A stretch of 64,000 bases of DNA, taken from contig NZ_JASF01000005.1 of the NCBI RefSeq assembly GCF_000622405.1, forward strand, positions 3,038,001-3,102,000. Direction: 5' to 3'. Below the pieces are notes generated by a model. The model was given only the letters and a program-made list of their open reading frames with translations. It was not told the origin of the DNA and did not search any database. Positions 54,060 to 63,556 of the stretch are shown piece by piece; positions within the stretch are counted from its first letter, which is position 1; each line of letters opens with the position of its first letter. Source of the DNA: Sulfitobacter donghicola DSW-25 = KCTC 12864 = JCM 14565. Its GTDB lineage: Bacteria > Pseudomonadota > Alphaproteobacteria > Rhodobacterales > Rhodobacteraceae. A program made the position numbers and the translations under genes.

Positions 54060-56102
54060 ATGTCTTATCCAACCACGCGCGCAGCATTGCGCGCTACAAC
54101 CGCTTGTGTATTGCTCATCAGCGCCACAAATGCCTCGGCCCAAGAAGCTGGTGTTGATCTGGGTGAAATTCTGCTTGGCGAAAGCAAGCGCGACGTTCAG
54201 ACCGACACAGCAACCGCTGTGACCGAAATTGATCAAGACGAAATTGATGACCGCCAACCAGGAACGATTGCCGAGCTGATCGATTCCGTTCCAGGTGTGA
54301 ATTTGGTGAATGGCTCAACGCCGCAAGGGTCAGGGATTAACATTCGTGGGTATGGCGCGAATTCGACCTTTGGGACCGACCAGAAAGTAGCGGTTGTGGT
54401 GGATGGCGCGTCAGTTGGTGCGGAAGAAATCTATCGCGTTGGAACCCAATTGTTCACTGATCCGTATCTATATAAATCCGCTGAGGTGATCAGAGGGACG
54501 GTCGGCAGCTTTGAATATGGTTCGGGTATTGTTGGCGGTGTTGTAAAGCTGGAAACGAAAAACGCGTCTGACTTTACGGGCGGCGAAATCGGTTTTGTTG
54601 GCACTCAGACGCTTGAGTTTTCCTCAAACGGCGATGGCATTACCAGCTCGACCAACCTTGCATGGCAACCCTCAGAGCAGTTGGAACTGCTGCTAAACTA
54701 TACGTGGCGCGATCAGGATATTCAGACCAGCGGCAATGGGAGTGACATCGGCGGAAGCGCCTTTAACCTGCCCTCTTATTTGGTAAAGGGGCGGTATACC
54801 TTCGGCGAAAACCGCAACCAATCGCTGACATTTTCTTACAACGAATCCAACACAGACGAGACAGATGTCGCCTATGATACGTTCTCAACCAGTGGGGGTG
54901 TTTTTGGCAACGTAGACAGGACAGTCTCTTCGCGCACAGCGGCGTTGGCCTATAACTTCAATCCCTCAAACGACTTTGTAAACCTTGATGTTGTGCTGTC
55001 TTATGCCGATCAGGAGATTGACCAAGAATATGTTGAAGGCAGCTCTACCTGCGATGACCCAAGCAACCCTTGCAGATTCCCTGGCGGTTTCCCTACAGGG
55101 GGTTTTGGTACGGTTAATGCGGACCACCGCTATGAAACAACCAAGCTGGCGATCAAGAACACAGCCCTATTTGAAACGGGCATCATCAGCCATGAATTGC
55201 GCACAGGTCTGGAACTGACCCGCAAAGAGCGCCTTGATGCGGATTCCGCGCCCGGTGGTGTGGATAACCGCGTAGCGGTTTATGCCGTTGATACCATGCA
55301 GATCGGCAGCAATTGGACGCTCACCCCTGCCCTGCGGTATGAACATTCCGAGGTGACTGGCTCAACCGCGCCAAATGATGCCACCTATACAAACGAAGCC
55401 CTGATGGGTGGTCTATCCCTACGTTATGCTTTTGATAACGGTTTCGCGGTGTTTGGGAGCGCGGCCTATACGGAAAACCTGCCGATTATCGATGATTTGG
55501 GCAGCGCAATCTACATGACCCAATCCGAAAAATCTCGCACGTTTGAACTGGGTGCTTCTTATGACACGACAAATATCTTCCGTGACGGTGATCGTTTTGC
55601 GATCAAAGGCAACCTTTATAGAACCGCGCTTTGGGATGTGACATCTTATACGGTCGCTGGCTCGGCTTCGACACGTACGGACAGCGTGGAAACCGAAGGT
55701 CTGGAGCTGGAAGCCTCCTATGCAATGGAATCCGGCCTGTACATTGATTTGAACGCCAACATTGTGGATGGTTCCGAATTTCAACCATCAGGCACCGTGG
55801 TGGATTGGCGCGGGGTCCCTGCGGATACGCTTCAGCTGACCCTCGGCAAGAAATTCGGCGAAGAGCTTGATGTGAGCTGGGAAATGATTGGCAACAAGCG
55901 CTTTGAGAACGACAGCGAAGAAGTTGCCGGATCGGTTATTCACAACCTGCGCGCCACCTATAAGCCGCAACAAGGTATCCTAGAGGGCAGCGAAATCCGG
56001 TTCGGTGTAGAAAACCTATTCGACAAAGAATACACACCGCGCCTTTCGACACGTTCTGCAACGGGGCGCAACTTTAAGGTGACCCTCTCAACCACATTCT
56101 AA
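54060..56102 (+). CDS. hmuR: TonB-dependent outer-membrane receptor, haem-locus type
   Basis: A 680-residue receptor. The signal peptide (about 1-28, ending ASAQE) is followed by a plug domain (RQPGTIAELIDSVPGVNLVNG, INIRGYGANSTFG, VVVDGASVGAEEIYRVG) and a 22-strand beta barrel ending FKVTLSTTF. ATG 54060 follows AGGGGA. Its location opposite hmuSTUV indicates haem uptake. I do not find the FRAP and NPNL motifs of classical haem receptors, so the ligand call rests on position. Confidence 0.85.
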   Translation: MSYPTTRAALRATTACVLLISATNASAQEAGVDLGEILLGESKRDVQTDTATAVTEIDQDEIDDRQPGTIAELIDSVPGVNLVNGSTPQGSGINIRGYGANSTFGTDQKVAVVVDGASVGAEEIYRVGTQLFTDPYLYKSAEVIRGTVGSFEYGSGIVGGVVKLETKNASDFTGGEIGFVGTQTLEFSSNGDGITSSTNLAWQPSEQLELLLNYTWRDQDIQTSGNGSDIGGSAFNLPSYLVKGRYTFGENRNQSLTFSYNESNTDETDVAYDTFSTSGGVFGNVDRTVSSRTAALAYNFNPSNDFVNLDVVLSYADQEIDQEYVEGSSTCDDPSNPCRFPGGFPTGGFGTVNADHRYETTKLAIKNTALFETGIISHELRTGLELTRKERLDADSAPGGVDNRVAVYAVDTMQIGSNWTLTPALRYEHSEVTGSTAPNDATYTNEALMGGLSLRYAFDNGFAVFGSAAYTENLPIIDDLGSAIYMTQSEKSRTFELGASYDTTNIFRDGDRFAIKGNLYRTALWDVTSYTVAGSASTRTDSVETEGLELEASYAMESGLYIDLNANIVDGSEFQPSGTVVDWRGVPADTLQLTLGKKFGEELDVSWEMIGNKRFENDSEEVAGSVIHNLRATYKPQQGILEGSEIRFGVENLFDKEYTPRLSTRSATGRNFKVTLSTTF

Positions 56103-56108
56103 ATCGAT

Positions 56109-56140
56109 GCCTTCCCGCAGCTCTTTAGCTGCGGGAAGGC
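56109..56140 (+). terminator. Very stable hairpin after the TonB receptor gene
   Basis: A perfect 14-bp stem GCCTTCCCGCAGCT/AGCTGCGGGAAGGC with a CTTT loop, lacking a U run. It may be a partial terminator or mRNA-protecting structure before the next gene. Confidence 0.7.
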
Positions 56141-56173
56141 CCGTTTCAGACCCGTATTGAAAAGGCCTAAACC

Positions 56174-56689
56174 ATGCAGCCTCACCACAATCACGATCAC
56201 ACCTCCGACACAGCGAATGGGCAGCGAAAAGCCTTTGTTGCGGATCAAGAATATGACCACATTGAACGTAACACGCTAGAAACCTGCCGCGTCTTTTTCG
56301 TGTCCTTCAACCAGCCTGAGACCCAGTTTTGGATGCATGCCTATCGGTTTTGCGAAAGCGTTTATTCAAAAACCCACGGCGCGGCCATTTCACAGGCGAC
56401 GCTTAGCATGCTGAACGCGATGCGGTACGCGCGGCCCCATACGTTTAACTTTACCGATCCGCGTTGCAGTCGGTGTAGCCAATACATCACCCCCGAAGAA
56501 CGCTATCTGATAGATAGCTTTCGCCATATTCGCCACCAGCGACTACAGCAGGCCCAAATGACCGCGATGTTGTTGTGTGAAGGAAAAGACCCAAGCGCAT
56601 TCCTAAGCTCGGCTAAAATTTTAAGTGACCATTTGGTCAGTGTTGTTGATACAGCACAGTCGGGGAAAGCTTGCCTTTATAATAGTTGA
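56174..56689 (+). CDS. Unknown His/Cys-rich cytoplasmic protein
   Basis: A 171-residue protein without signal peptide or membrane segment. The N-terminus is histidine-rich (MQPHHNHDHTSD). Further on are ETCRVFF, YRFCESVY, a CxxC pair in DPRCSRCSQYI, and SFRHIRHQRLQQAQM, so metal or haem binding is thinkable. I do not recognise the family. It sits between a haem-locus receptor and two more TonB receptors, 71 bases after the first, and is most likely part of the iron response. Confidence 0.75.
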   Translation: MQPHHNHDHTSDTANGQRKAFVADQEYDHIERNTLETCRVFFVSFNQPETQFWMHAYRFCESVYSKTHGAAISQATLSMLNAMRYARPHTFNFTDPRCSRCSQYITPEERYLIDSFRHIRHQRLQQAQMTAMLLCEGKDPSAFLSSAKILSDHLVSVVDTAQSGKACLYNS

Positions 56690-56786
56690 GTATTTTACTA
56701 ACCCATGATCTTAGATCGCCTATTAGGCAGCCAATGATGTAAAATCATAGTGACCAAGAAAACGATCAAATTCTAGGTCTGCTGCC

Positions 56787-58748
56787 ATGTACAAATCACG
56801 TCTCCTTCTTACCCTGACTGCCTCTTTGTGGGCATCGACATCTTTGGCGCAGGCCACAGACTCGTTTCAGCTGAACACGATTTTTCTCGAAACCGCTTCC
56901 GAAAATGACAACGCGGTGGATGTCGAAAGCGAAGACATCGCGCGTCAAAATCCCGCTGATGTTCAGGACTTGTTCAAAAGCGAGCCTACAATTTCTGTCG
57001 GCAGCTCGATCCCAGCGTCGCAAAAGCTGTATGTAAACGGTGTTGAGGAAACCAATCTGAACGTGACAATTGATAGCTCGCGTCAGAACAACAAAGTGTT
57101 CCACCACGCGACAACCACCTATATCGACCCTGCCCTGCTAAAAGCTGTGCGCATCAATCCAGGTGTTGCGCCTGCGGATGCGGGCGCGGGCGCGCTTGCG
57201 GGATCTGTCGCCTATGAAACGCGTGACGTTGGTGATCTCCTTGGCGAAGACCTGACGTTTGGCGGATTTGTTAAATCCGAATACGACAGCAACGGTAATA
57301 TTTTCACAAAAAGCGGGTCTGTTTACGGCCGCAAAGGTGGGTTTGAATACCTTGGCTTCCTCAAAATCGCAAATGGTGATCTGCGCAGTGACGGTTCGGG
57401 GGAAGATATTGTCGGCTCTGGCACAGACCTCGTTTCTGGCCTTGGCAAGCTCGCCTATGAAGCGGAATCTGGTGACCGTTTCGAATTCTCTATGGAGCAG
57501 GTTACAGATGATGAGCTGCGCCCCTACCGCGCAAACATTGCCTTGATCACAGCGGGCCGCCCAGTTGACCTGACGCGCAACTATGACATCAACCGCCAGA
57601 ATTTTGTGTTCACCTATACAGATGAAACACCGACTGGCTGGTGGGACCCAACAATCAAACTGGCCTATAGCGAAACCGATTTGGTCATCGATGAGGATAC
57701 CCAGTTCAGCCGCGGCACGACCGGAAGCTTTAACGGGGTTATTCAAAACCGCTTTGCCTTGCCCAATGGCAGCATTACCGCTGGTGTCGATTTCTACTCT
57801 GATGAAGCCGAGCTGGAATATTATGGTGTGACGGATAGCACCTATGACATTCTGGCCTCTGAAAAATCCCGCAACATTGGTCTGTTTGCTCAGGCACGTA
57901 TGGACCTTTCTCCACGGGCCCGTGTTTCTTATGGCCTGCGCGCGGACTTCCAAGAGTTCACAGACCTGCATGGTGAAACAACGTCCGACAACGGGTTTTC
58001 AGGGAACCTATCCGGTGAATTTGATGTGACGGATAATGTTGTCCTGAGTGCAGGCTATTCCAGCGTTTGGGGCGGTGTGCCGCTGGCTGAAAACTTTATC
58101 TTGAATGATGCTTGGGCCTATCCCGAAGACGGGATCGAGGCGGTTACATCCGAAAACATCTTTCTCGCAGCAAACGCAAACTTTGGCGCATGGGATCTAT
58201 CGGGGAAACTGTTCCGCACCAATATCGATAACGCCCGCACGCCAAGCTGGAGCGGCGGCCCCGACCTGCAAGCCGATCTGGAATCGCGCGGTTTTGAGCT
58301 TGGCCTTGGATATGCATGGGCTAACGGCTTTGCGCGGATCGGATATGCAAATATCGACTCCGAAATCGACGGTCGTACAGCGGATTCATATTCGGGCAAC
58401 TACCTCACAACCCCTCTGGGCGAAGTTGTAACCCTTGAGGTTGTTCACACGCTTCCCCAGCACAATCTGACCTTCGGGGCGGATGCACAGATCGTGCTAT
58501 CAGAAACAAACACATACGACTTTGATACAGGTGGCGCAGGCCCCACTTTGCCTTCTTATGAAGTTGTGAATGGCTTTGTCGAATGGAAGCCAAAGCGGAA
58601 CGAGAACTGGACCATCAGAGGCGAAGTTAACAACCTCTTTGATGCGACTTATGCCAATCGCGCCACCTACGGTCAGGAATTTGCAACCGTTAACCCCCTC
58701 TTGGAACCCGGACGTTCCTTTAAAATATCGGCATCGCTGAAATTCTAA
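56787..58748 (+). CDS. TonB-dependent receptor, paralogue A
   Basis: A 653-residue outer-membrane receptor. Signal peptide about 1-22 (SLAQAT). The plug has NPADVQDLFKSEPTISVG, LYVNGVEETNLNVTIDSSRQ and IDPALLKAVRINPGVAPADAG, and the barrel ends RSFKISASLKF. It is clearly homologous along its length to the receptor at 58916. Ligand not identified; the neighbouring siderophore-type ABC genes suggest a ferric chelate. Confidence 0.88.
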   Translation: MYKSRLLLTLTASLWASTSLAQATDSFQLNTIFLETASENDNAVDVESEDIARQNPADVQDLFKSEPTISVGSSIPASQKLYVNGVEETNLNVTIDSSRQNNKVFHHATTTYIDPALLKAVRINPGVAPADAGAGALAGSVAYETRDVGDLLGEDLTFGGFVKSEYDSNGNIFTKSGSVYGRKGGFEYLGFLKIANGDLRSDGSGEDIVGSGTDLVSGLGKLAYEAESGDRFEFSMEQVTDDELRPYRANIALITAGRPVDLTRNYDINRQNFVFTYTDETPTGWWDPTIKLAYSETDLVIDEDTQFSRGTTGSFNGVIQNRFALPNGSITAGVDFYSDEAELEYYGVTDSTYDILASEKSRNIGLFAQARMDLSPRARVSYGLRADFQEFTDLHGETTSDNGFSGNLSGEFDVTDNVVLSAGYSSVWGGVPLAENFILNDAWAYPEDGIEAVTSENIFLAANANFGAWDLSGKLFRTNIDNARTPSWSGGPDLQADLESRGFELGLGYAWANGFARIGYANIDSEIDGRTADSYSGNYLTTPLGEVVTLEVVHTLPQHNLTFGADAQIVLSETNTYDFDTGGAGPTLPSYEVVNGFVEWKPKRNENWTIRGEVNNLFDATYANRATYGQEFATVNPLLEPGRSFKISASLKF

Positions 58749-58781
58749 TCTCCCAAAGACGTTGAATTTTCAGTGTTGGAC

Positions 58782-58806
58782 GCGGCCCCTCACAAAGAGG
58801 GGTCGC
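58782..58806 (+). terminator. Hairpin after receptor A
   Basis: A 10-bp stem GCGGCCCCTC/GAGGGGTCGC with an ACAAA loop and ATTTAT downstream; a weak intrinsic terminator. Confidence 0.55.
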
Positions 58807-58915
58807 ATTTATCTCTAAATCGGCTCGGATTTCTTTCGCGCCGCATATCTATCAACAGCAAGCTATTGGCCACATGCGCCCAAAGCCAGCCGCAAACACC
58901 TGCTAGGAAAATGAA

Positions 58916-60871
58916 ATGAACCAATCGACAGCGAGGCGCTTGGCGCTCTCTCTTTTAATGTGTAGCACGGCGACCTTTGCTTATGGTCAGGATGCTACCC
59001 CTTTTGATCTGGGAACAATCCGGATTGAAACGGCTGATGCACAGGCCGTTCTGGGCAATGATGAAATCTCGCAAGAAGAGATTGAAAACAGAAATGCGGC
59101 TACGGTTGCTGATGTGTTCTCTGGTGAATCTGCAATCACGGCCAGCGGGGGCGCCCCGATTGGGCAGAAGGTATTTGTAAACGGTATCGAAGAAAGCCTG
59201 CTGTCCGTGACCATTGATGGCGCGCGCCAGAACAAATCTGCCTTCCACCACACGGGCAATGTGCTGCTTGACCCTGCCCTGTTGAAATCCGTTGAAATCA
59301 GCGCAGGTCTGGCCCCCGCTGATGAAGGGCCAAATGCCCTTGCAGGGTCCATCGCCTATACCACCAAAGATGCCCGCGACCTTTTGGATGAAGGGGATCC
59401 GTTTGGCGGGATGTATTCCTTTACCGCAGGTACAAACGGTTTGGGGTTTCGCAACACTTTGACCCTGTTTGGCCAACAAAACGGGTTTGAATACCTCCTC
59501 AGCGGCACCCGCGCCACGGGGGATGACTATGAAGACGCCGATGGGGTGACCAACCTTGGGACGGGCGCGGACCTAACGGATTACATCGCCAAATTCGGCT
59601 TTACTGGCCAAGGCGGCGAGCGTTTGACCTTTTCTGCGTCACAGACAACGGATGACGGGCTGCGTGTTGGCCAACCTGGTCCAGGCGGCATTTTCTTTGT
59701 CCGCCCCGATTTTGCAGGAACAACAGCGGGTCCAAACACGCTGATCGAGGCCTTGTCCCAGCGCAAATCCTATACGTTGACCTATACCGATGAGCAGCCA
59801 GAAGGCTGGTTCGCCCCCACTGTTCAACTCAGCTATAACGAACAGGAAATCGACGTATCTGGCGTTTACGGTGTGAACAAAAGCTTCAGTGGTGTTTTCA
59901 AAAACGAATTCCAGCTGAGCAACGGGACCGTGAATGCGGGCCTAGATTTCTTTGACGAAAGCGCAGAGGGCTTTGGCCGTGGTCCAGGTGCATTTGGCAA
60001 TTCTGGCCGCGAAGACCAAACCAACGTGGGGCTGTTCGCTCAGGTGCGCCAAGACCTCGGTGAACGTGTGTCCCTATCTTATGGTGCGCGTTATGACTGG
60101 CAGAATTTCACCGCCGCAGACGGCAGCGAATTCTCTGACAGTGGTGCCAGCGTGAATGGATCGGTTGATGTTGTCCTGAACGACAACTGGACGTTAAACG
60201 CAGGTGCCGCCAGCAGCTGGGGTGGATATGAGCTGGGCGAAGCTTCGCTGATCAACTTTGGTACGGATTGGACCTATGCTGGCTTTACCAGTTCACGCGC
60301 TGAATCCCTGCGTTTGGGGCTGCGTTTTGATCGTGGCCCATGGTCGGCAAAAGCGGCTGTGTTTGACACAAAGATCAGCGACCTGAATGCGGTGCTGCCA
60401 TCTGGTGGCGACCGCGGCGCGTTGAGCGATGTTCGCTCGCGCGGGTTTGATGGCTCGGTAACCTATACTGGCGTCAAAGGCTTTGCGACGTTGAACTATA
60501 CCTACGCCGATGTAGAGGTCGATGACCAAGTTGCCGATACAACCTCATATTACCTTGGCCGCCCCTTGGGCCACATCTTTGGTCTGGAAATGGGCTATGA
60601 TGTGAACCCTGAATGGCGTGTCGGTGCCACCGCGCAGATCGCTTTGAAGAACGAGGATACAGCAACGGTTTTGCCAAGCTATGAAGTTGTGGATGTTTAT
60701 GCCGAATTCAAACCGAAGAACATGGAAAACCTGAACCTTCGCCTTGATGTGCATAACCTCTTTGATGAGCAATTCTCGCGCCGCAGCTCGGACGGGATCG
60801 ACAACAGCAATGTCATTCCTTTGACTGATCCGGGTCGCACGATCAGCTTTACCGCATCCATCAAATTCTAA
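58916..60871 (+). CDS. TonB-dependent receptor, paralogue B
   Basis: A 651-residue receptor with signal peptide about 1-25 (FAYGQD). The plug shares the pattern of receptor A: AATVADVFSGESAITASG, VFVNGIEESLLSVTIDGARQ and LDPALLKSVEISAGLAPADEG. Barrel end ISFTASIKF. The two probably arose by tandem duplication and may recognise related chelates. It is convergent with the ABC transporter genes that follow. Confidence 0.88.
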   Translation: MNQSTARRLALSLLMCSTATFAYGQDATPFDLGTIRIETADAQAVLGNDEISQEEIENRNAATVADVFSGESAITASGGAPIGQKVFVNGIEESLLSVTIDGARQNKSAFHHTGNVLLDPALLKSVEISAGLAPADEGPNALAGSIAYTTKDARDLLDEGDPFGGMYSFTAGTNGLGFRNTLTLFGQQNGFEYLLSGTRATGDDYEDADGVTNLGTGADLTDYIAKFGFTGQGGERLTFSASQTTDDGLRVGQPGPGGIFFVRPDFAGTTAGPNTLIEALSQRKSYTLTYTDEQPEGWFAPTVQLSYNEQEIDVSGVYGVNKSFSGVFKNEFQLSNGTVNAGLDFFDESAEGFGRGPGAFGNSGREDQTNVGLFAQVRQDLGERVSLSYGARYDWQNFTAADGSEFSDSGASVNGSVDVVLNDNWTLNAGAASSWGGYELGEASLINFGTDWTYAGFTSSRAESLRLGLRFDRGPWSAKAAVFDTKISDLNAVLPSGGDRGALSDVRSRGFDGSVTYTGVKGFATLNYTYADVEVDDQVADTTSYYLGRPLGHIFGLEMGYDVNPEWRVGATAQIALKNEDTATVLPSYEVVDVYAEFKPKNMENLNLRLDVHNLFDEQFSRRSSDGIDNSNVIPLTDPGRTISFTASIKF

Positions 60872-60878
60872 AACAAAC

Positions 60879-60906
60879 GGCATCGCCCCCTATTCGGGGC
60901 GGTGCC
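60879..60906. terminator. Hairpin between receptor B and the ABC genes
   Basis: An 11-bp stem GGCATCGCCCC/GGGGCGGTGCC with a six-base loop; no long T run. It separates convergent transcripts. Confidence 0.6.
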
Positions 60907-60923
60907 ACGCGTGTCGAAAGGCG

Positions 60924-61676
60924 CTAGACTTCGATGATGACCTTACCGTTCAGGGTGTGCAATTTGGGGTCTGTTTCGAAAACATCTTTTAGCAACGCCG
61001 CTGTAATCACCTCATTCGGGTGGCCAACAGCAACCACTGTTCCCTGTTTCATGGCGATGATCCGGTCAGCGTAGGCCGCTGCATAGTTGATGTCATGCAG
61101 AACAATCACAATCGTGCGGCCGTGCGTTTGGGCAAGCTCTTGCAGTGTTTTCATCAATGAGCGCGACGCGGCGATATCCAGATTATTCAGCGGCTCATCC
61201 AGCAGAATGTAGTCGGTATCTTGGGCATAAATCATCGCCACTTGGGCCCGTTGCCGTTGCCCGCCCGAGAGGCTGTCCAGCCTTCTGGATGCCAACCCTG
61301 TCAGGCCAAAGGTTTCGATGGCTTGTTCAACCAAGGCGGCATCTTTGGCGCTGGGGCGCCCATTGTGATAGGGATAGCGGCCAAAACTGACCAACTCGCG
61401 CACCGTTAGCAAAGGCGCGGCATCACTGGCCTGAGGCAGGATCGACAGCTTGCGCGCCAATACATCATTCGCGCAAGCCCCAACCATCAGATCATCGACC
61501 TCAATCGTACCATCCTGAAGCGGCAGAATCCGTGCAATGAGGGACAGTAACGTAGATTTGCCTGCGCCATTCGGGCCGATCAACGCAGTGACCCCGCCTT
61601 TGGGAAGGTTCAGATCGACCTGATCCAGAATTGTTGTTTTACCGATACGGTAACTCACATCCGATACATTTATCAT
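60924..61676 (-). CDS. Siderophore ABC transporter ATP-binding protein
   Basis: A 250-residue FecE/FepC-type ATPase. Walker A GPNGAGKST, signature LSGGQRQRAQVAMIYAQDTD, Walker B YILLDEPLNNLD and H-loop VLHDINYA are seen. It overlaps the upstream permease gene by ATGA. The LNNLD variant and MIYAQDTDYI occur in ferric vibrioferrin/anguibactin-type ATPases. Confidence 0.92.
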   Translation of the reverse strand: MINVSDVSYRIGKTTILDQVDLNLPKGGVTALIGPNGAGKSTLLSLIARILPLQDGTIEVDDLMVGACANDVLARKLSILPQASDAAPLLTVRELVSFGRYPYHNGRPSAKDAALVEQAIETFGLTGLASRRLDSLSGGQRQRAQVAMIYAQDTDYILLDEPLNNLDIAASRSLMKTLQELAQTHGRTIVIVLHDINYAAAYADRIIAMKQGTVVAVGHPNEVITAALLKDVFETDPKLHTLNGKVIIEV

Positions 61677-62632
61677 TTGGATCTGCCTCGCAGCAAAAGG
61701 AACAAAAAGACAAGCCCGCCAAGAACATCAATCACGACAACCAAAGGGGTGCTAAGGCCTAGCAGGCGCTCAAGAACCATCTGCCCGCCAACCAGAGTTA
61801 TCGCAGATATCAAGGCTGCGCTGGGTAATAAGATGCTATGGTTAGAGGTGGGCGTAACCAGATGGGCCAAGCTCACGACCAGCAGGCCCAGAAACGCCAT
61901 CGGCCCGACAAGAGCGGTTGAGACGCAGACCAAAACAGCCACAATCACCAACACTTCAAACTGCGCGCGCTTTGGGTTTTCACCCAGATTGATCGCGCTT
62001 GCCGCCCCCAGCGCCAAAACATCCAAACGATAGCGCATCCGCCATGTGGCGATAAGCGCAAGCAAGGTAATGCCCGCCGCAATCCCTAACAAAACAAGCT
62101 CCACACGGGCAAAGCGCGCATAGGAACTGACCTGCACAACAGCATATTCATTTGGGTCAATCATCCGCTGTAAAAACCCCGTCAATGAGCGGAACAAAAC
62201 CGAAAAGATAATGCCCGTCAGCAGCATGCGGATCAGGTCTGAACCGTTGCGGCGCAGCAATGTTCCAAACAGCACCAGCGAAGCTACCATCATCAGGCTG
62301 GTGTTCAGGGCAAATTGCCCAATCGCGGAAAGCCGTTGAAATTCGGGCGCCCCCAAAACAAAGATCAGCACCGTCAGGATCAGAACGTATAAGGCATCAA
62401 ACCCCATTATTGCAGGGGTCAAAATCCGGTTTTGGGTGATGGTCTGGAACAGAACTGTTGCGGTTGAAACCGCCACAGAAACCAACAATAGCACTGCCAG
62501 CTTGTTCCCGCGAAACGGCAGAACAAACGCCCAATTCCCCCGAGAACCCAGCGTCAGATAGGCGGTAACGCAGCACAGTAATACTGCCCCAAGGATGGTT
62601 AGACGTCTAAACAGCATGGCGTTTGGGCGCAT
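61673..62632 (-). CDS. Siderophore ABC transporter permease, second subunit
   Basis: A 319-residue FecCD-type permease (start ATG 62632, MRPNAMLFRRLTIL; ATG 62617 is also possible). FQTITQNRILTPAIMGFDALYVL is the subgroup motif of FatC/YclO-like permeases, and LVGPMAFLGLLVVSLAHLVTPT the ATPase-contact loop. It overlaps the other permease gene by 26 bases. Confidence 0.9.
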   Translation of the reverse strand: MRPNAMLFRRLTILGAVLLCCVTAYLTLGSRGNWAFVLPFRGNKLAVLLLVSVAVSTATVLFQTITQNRILTPAIMGFDALYVLILTVLIFVLGAPEFQRLSAIGQFALNTSLMMVASLVLFGTLLRRNGSDLIRMLLTGIIFSVLFRSLTGFLQRMIDPNEYAVVQVSSYARFARVELVLLGIAAGITLLALIATWRMRYRLDVLALGAASAINLGENPKRAQFEVLVIVAVLVCVSTALVGPMAFLGLLVVSLAHLVTPTSNHSILLPSAALISAITLVGGQMVLERLLGLSTPLVVVIDVLGGLVFLFLLLRGRSK

Positions 62633-63554
62633 ATAAAAGCCAAAGGAATACGCCCGCGCCCAAAACGCCGAAAACGGACCCAACGGGAATTTCATAGGGA
62701 TAACGCACAAGACGCCCGATAATGTCACAGCCCAAAACCAAAATCGCCCCCATAAGGGCCGTCATGGGAAGCGTTAAGCGCAAATTGTCCCCCGCAAGTC
62801 GCGCGATGATATTGGGAACAACCAAGCCAACAAATGGGATCATACCAACGGTCACCACCGTCAACGCCGTGACAATCGAAATCGCCAACAAACCCGTTAC
62901 CACGACCTGACGGTAGTTCAAACCAAGGTTGGTCGTAACGGCCTGCCCCATGCCGACGATTGCAAACTGATCAGCGGCGAAATAGCTCAAAAGCGCAACA
63001 AGGGCCGCAATCCACAAAAGCTCGTAGCGCCCTTGCAAAACCCCCGAAAACTCGCCGCTCATCCAAATGTCGATATATTGCAGCAGGTCGGCCTGATAGG
63101 CGACAAAAGTAACACCCGCCCCGATGATCCCGCCATAGATCAGCCCCACCAAAGGAACCATCAGCGGCTGGGTTGGCGGCAACCGGTTAACAATGGCCAG
63201 AAAACCAAGGCTCGTCGCCAAGGCCGTGAGCGAGGCGATCCCCATCTTGGCCAGCATAGGCGCAGTGGGCGTGACAAGAGTAACCAGCAAAATCCCCAAG
63301 GCAGCACCCTGCCCTGTGCCTGTTGTCATCGGCTCGACAAAGCGGTTGCGAACCAACATCTGCAAAATCGCACCACAGATGGCCAAAGAGCCACCCGTTA
63401 TCACAACGGCAATTGTGCGTGGCCCCCTGCTGATCCACAAAACTTCCCAAGCTGTTGGATCCTGCCAAAGCGCACCAATCGAAATATCGATCACCCCTAC
63501 GAAAAGGGAAGCAAACGCAAGGGCAACCAACCCGAGGGAAAGGGTGATCCGCAT
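62607..63554 (-). CDS. Siderophore ABC transporter permease, first subunit
   Basis: A 315-residue FecCD-type permease starting MRITLSLGLVALAF. RGPRTIAVVITGGSLAICGAILQMLVRNRFVEPMTTGTGQGAALG (in part) and MIPFVGLVVPNIIARL are diagnostic of FatD/YclN-like permeases. ATG 63554 is two bases after the binding-protein stop; the frame open further upstream overlaps that gene. Confidence 0.9.
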   Translation of the reverse strand: MRITLSLGLVALAFASLFVGVIDISIGALWQDPTAWEVLWISRGPRTIAVVITGGSLAICGAILQMLVRNRFVEPMTTGTGQGAALGILLVTLVTPTAPMLAKMGIASLTALATSLGFLAIVNRLPPTQPLMVPLVGLIYGGIIGAGVTFVAYQADLLQYIDIWMSGEFSGVLQGRYELLWIAALVALLSYFAADQFAIVGMGQAVTTNLGLNYRQVVVTGLLAISIVTALTVVTVGMIPFVGLVVPNIIARLAGDNLRLTLPMTALMGAILVLGCDIIGRLVRYPYEIPVGSVFGVLGAGVFLWLLYAPKRHAV

Positions 63555-63556
63555 TC

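Noticed and set aside
56626..56639. TGACCATTTGGTCA as a proven operator
   Set aside because: It lies inside the coding end of the unknown gene, where it also encodes ordinary residues; I list it only as a possible partner of the 46.8 kb palindrome.
57138..57971. Open frame of 277 codons antisense to TonB receptor A
   Set aside because: The sense-strand receptor has a signal peptide, plug and barrel; the antisense frame has no domain.
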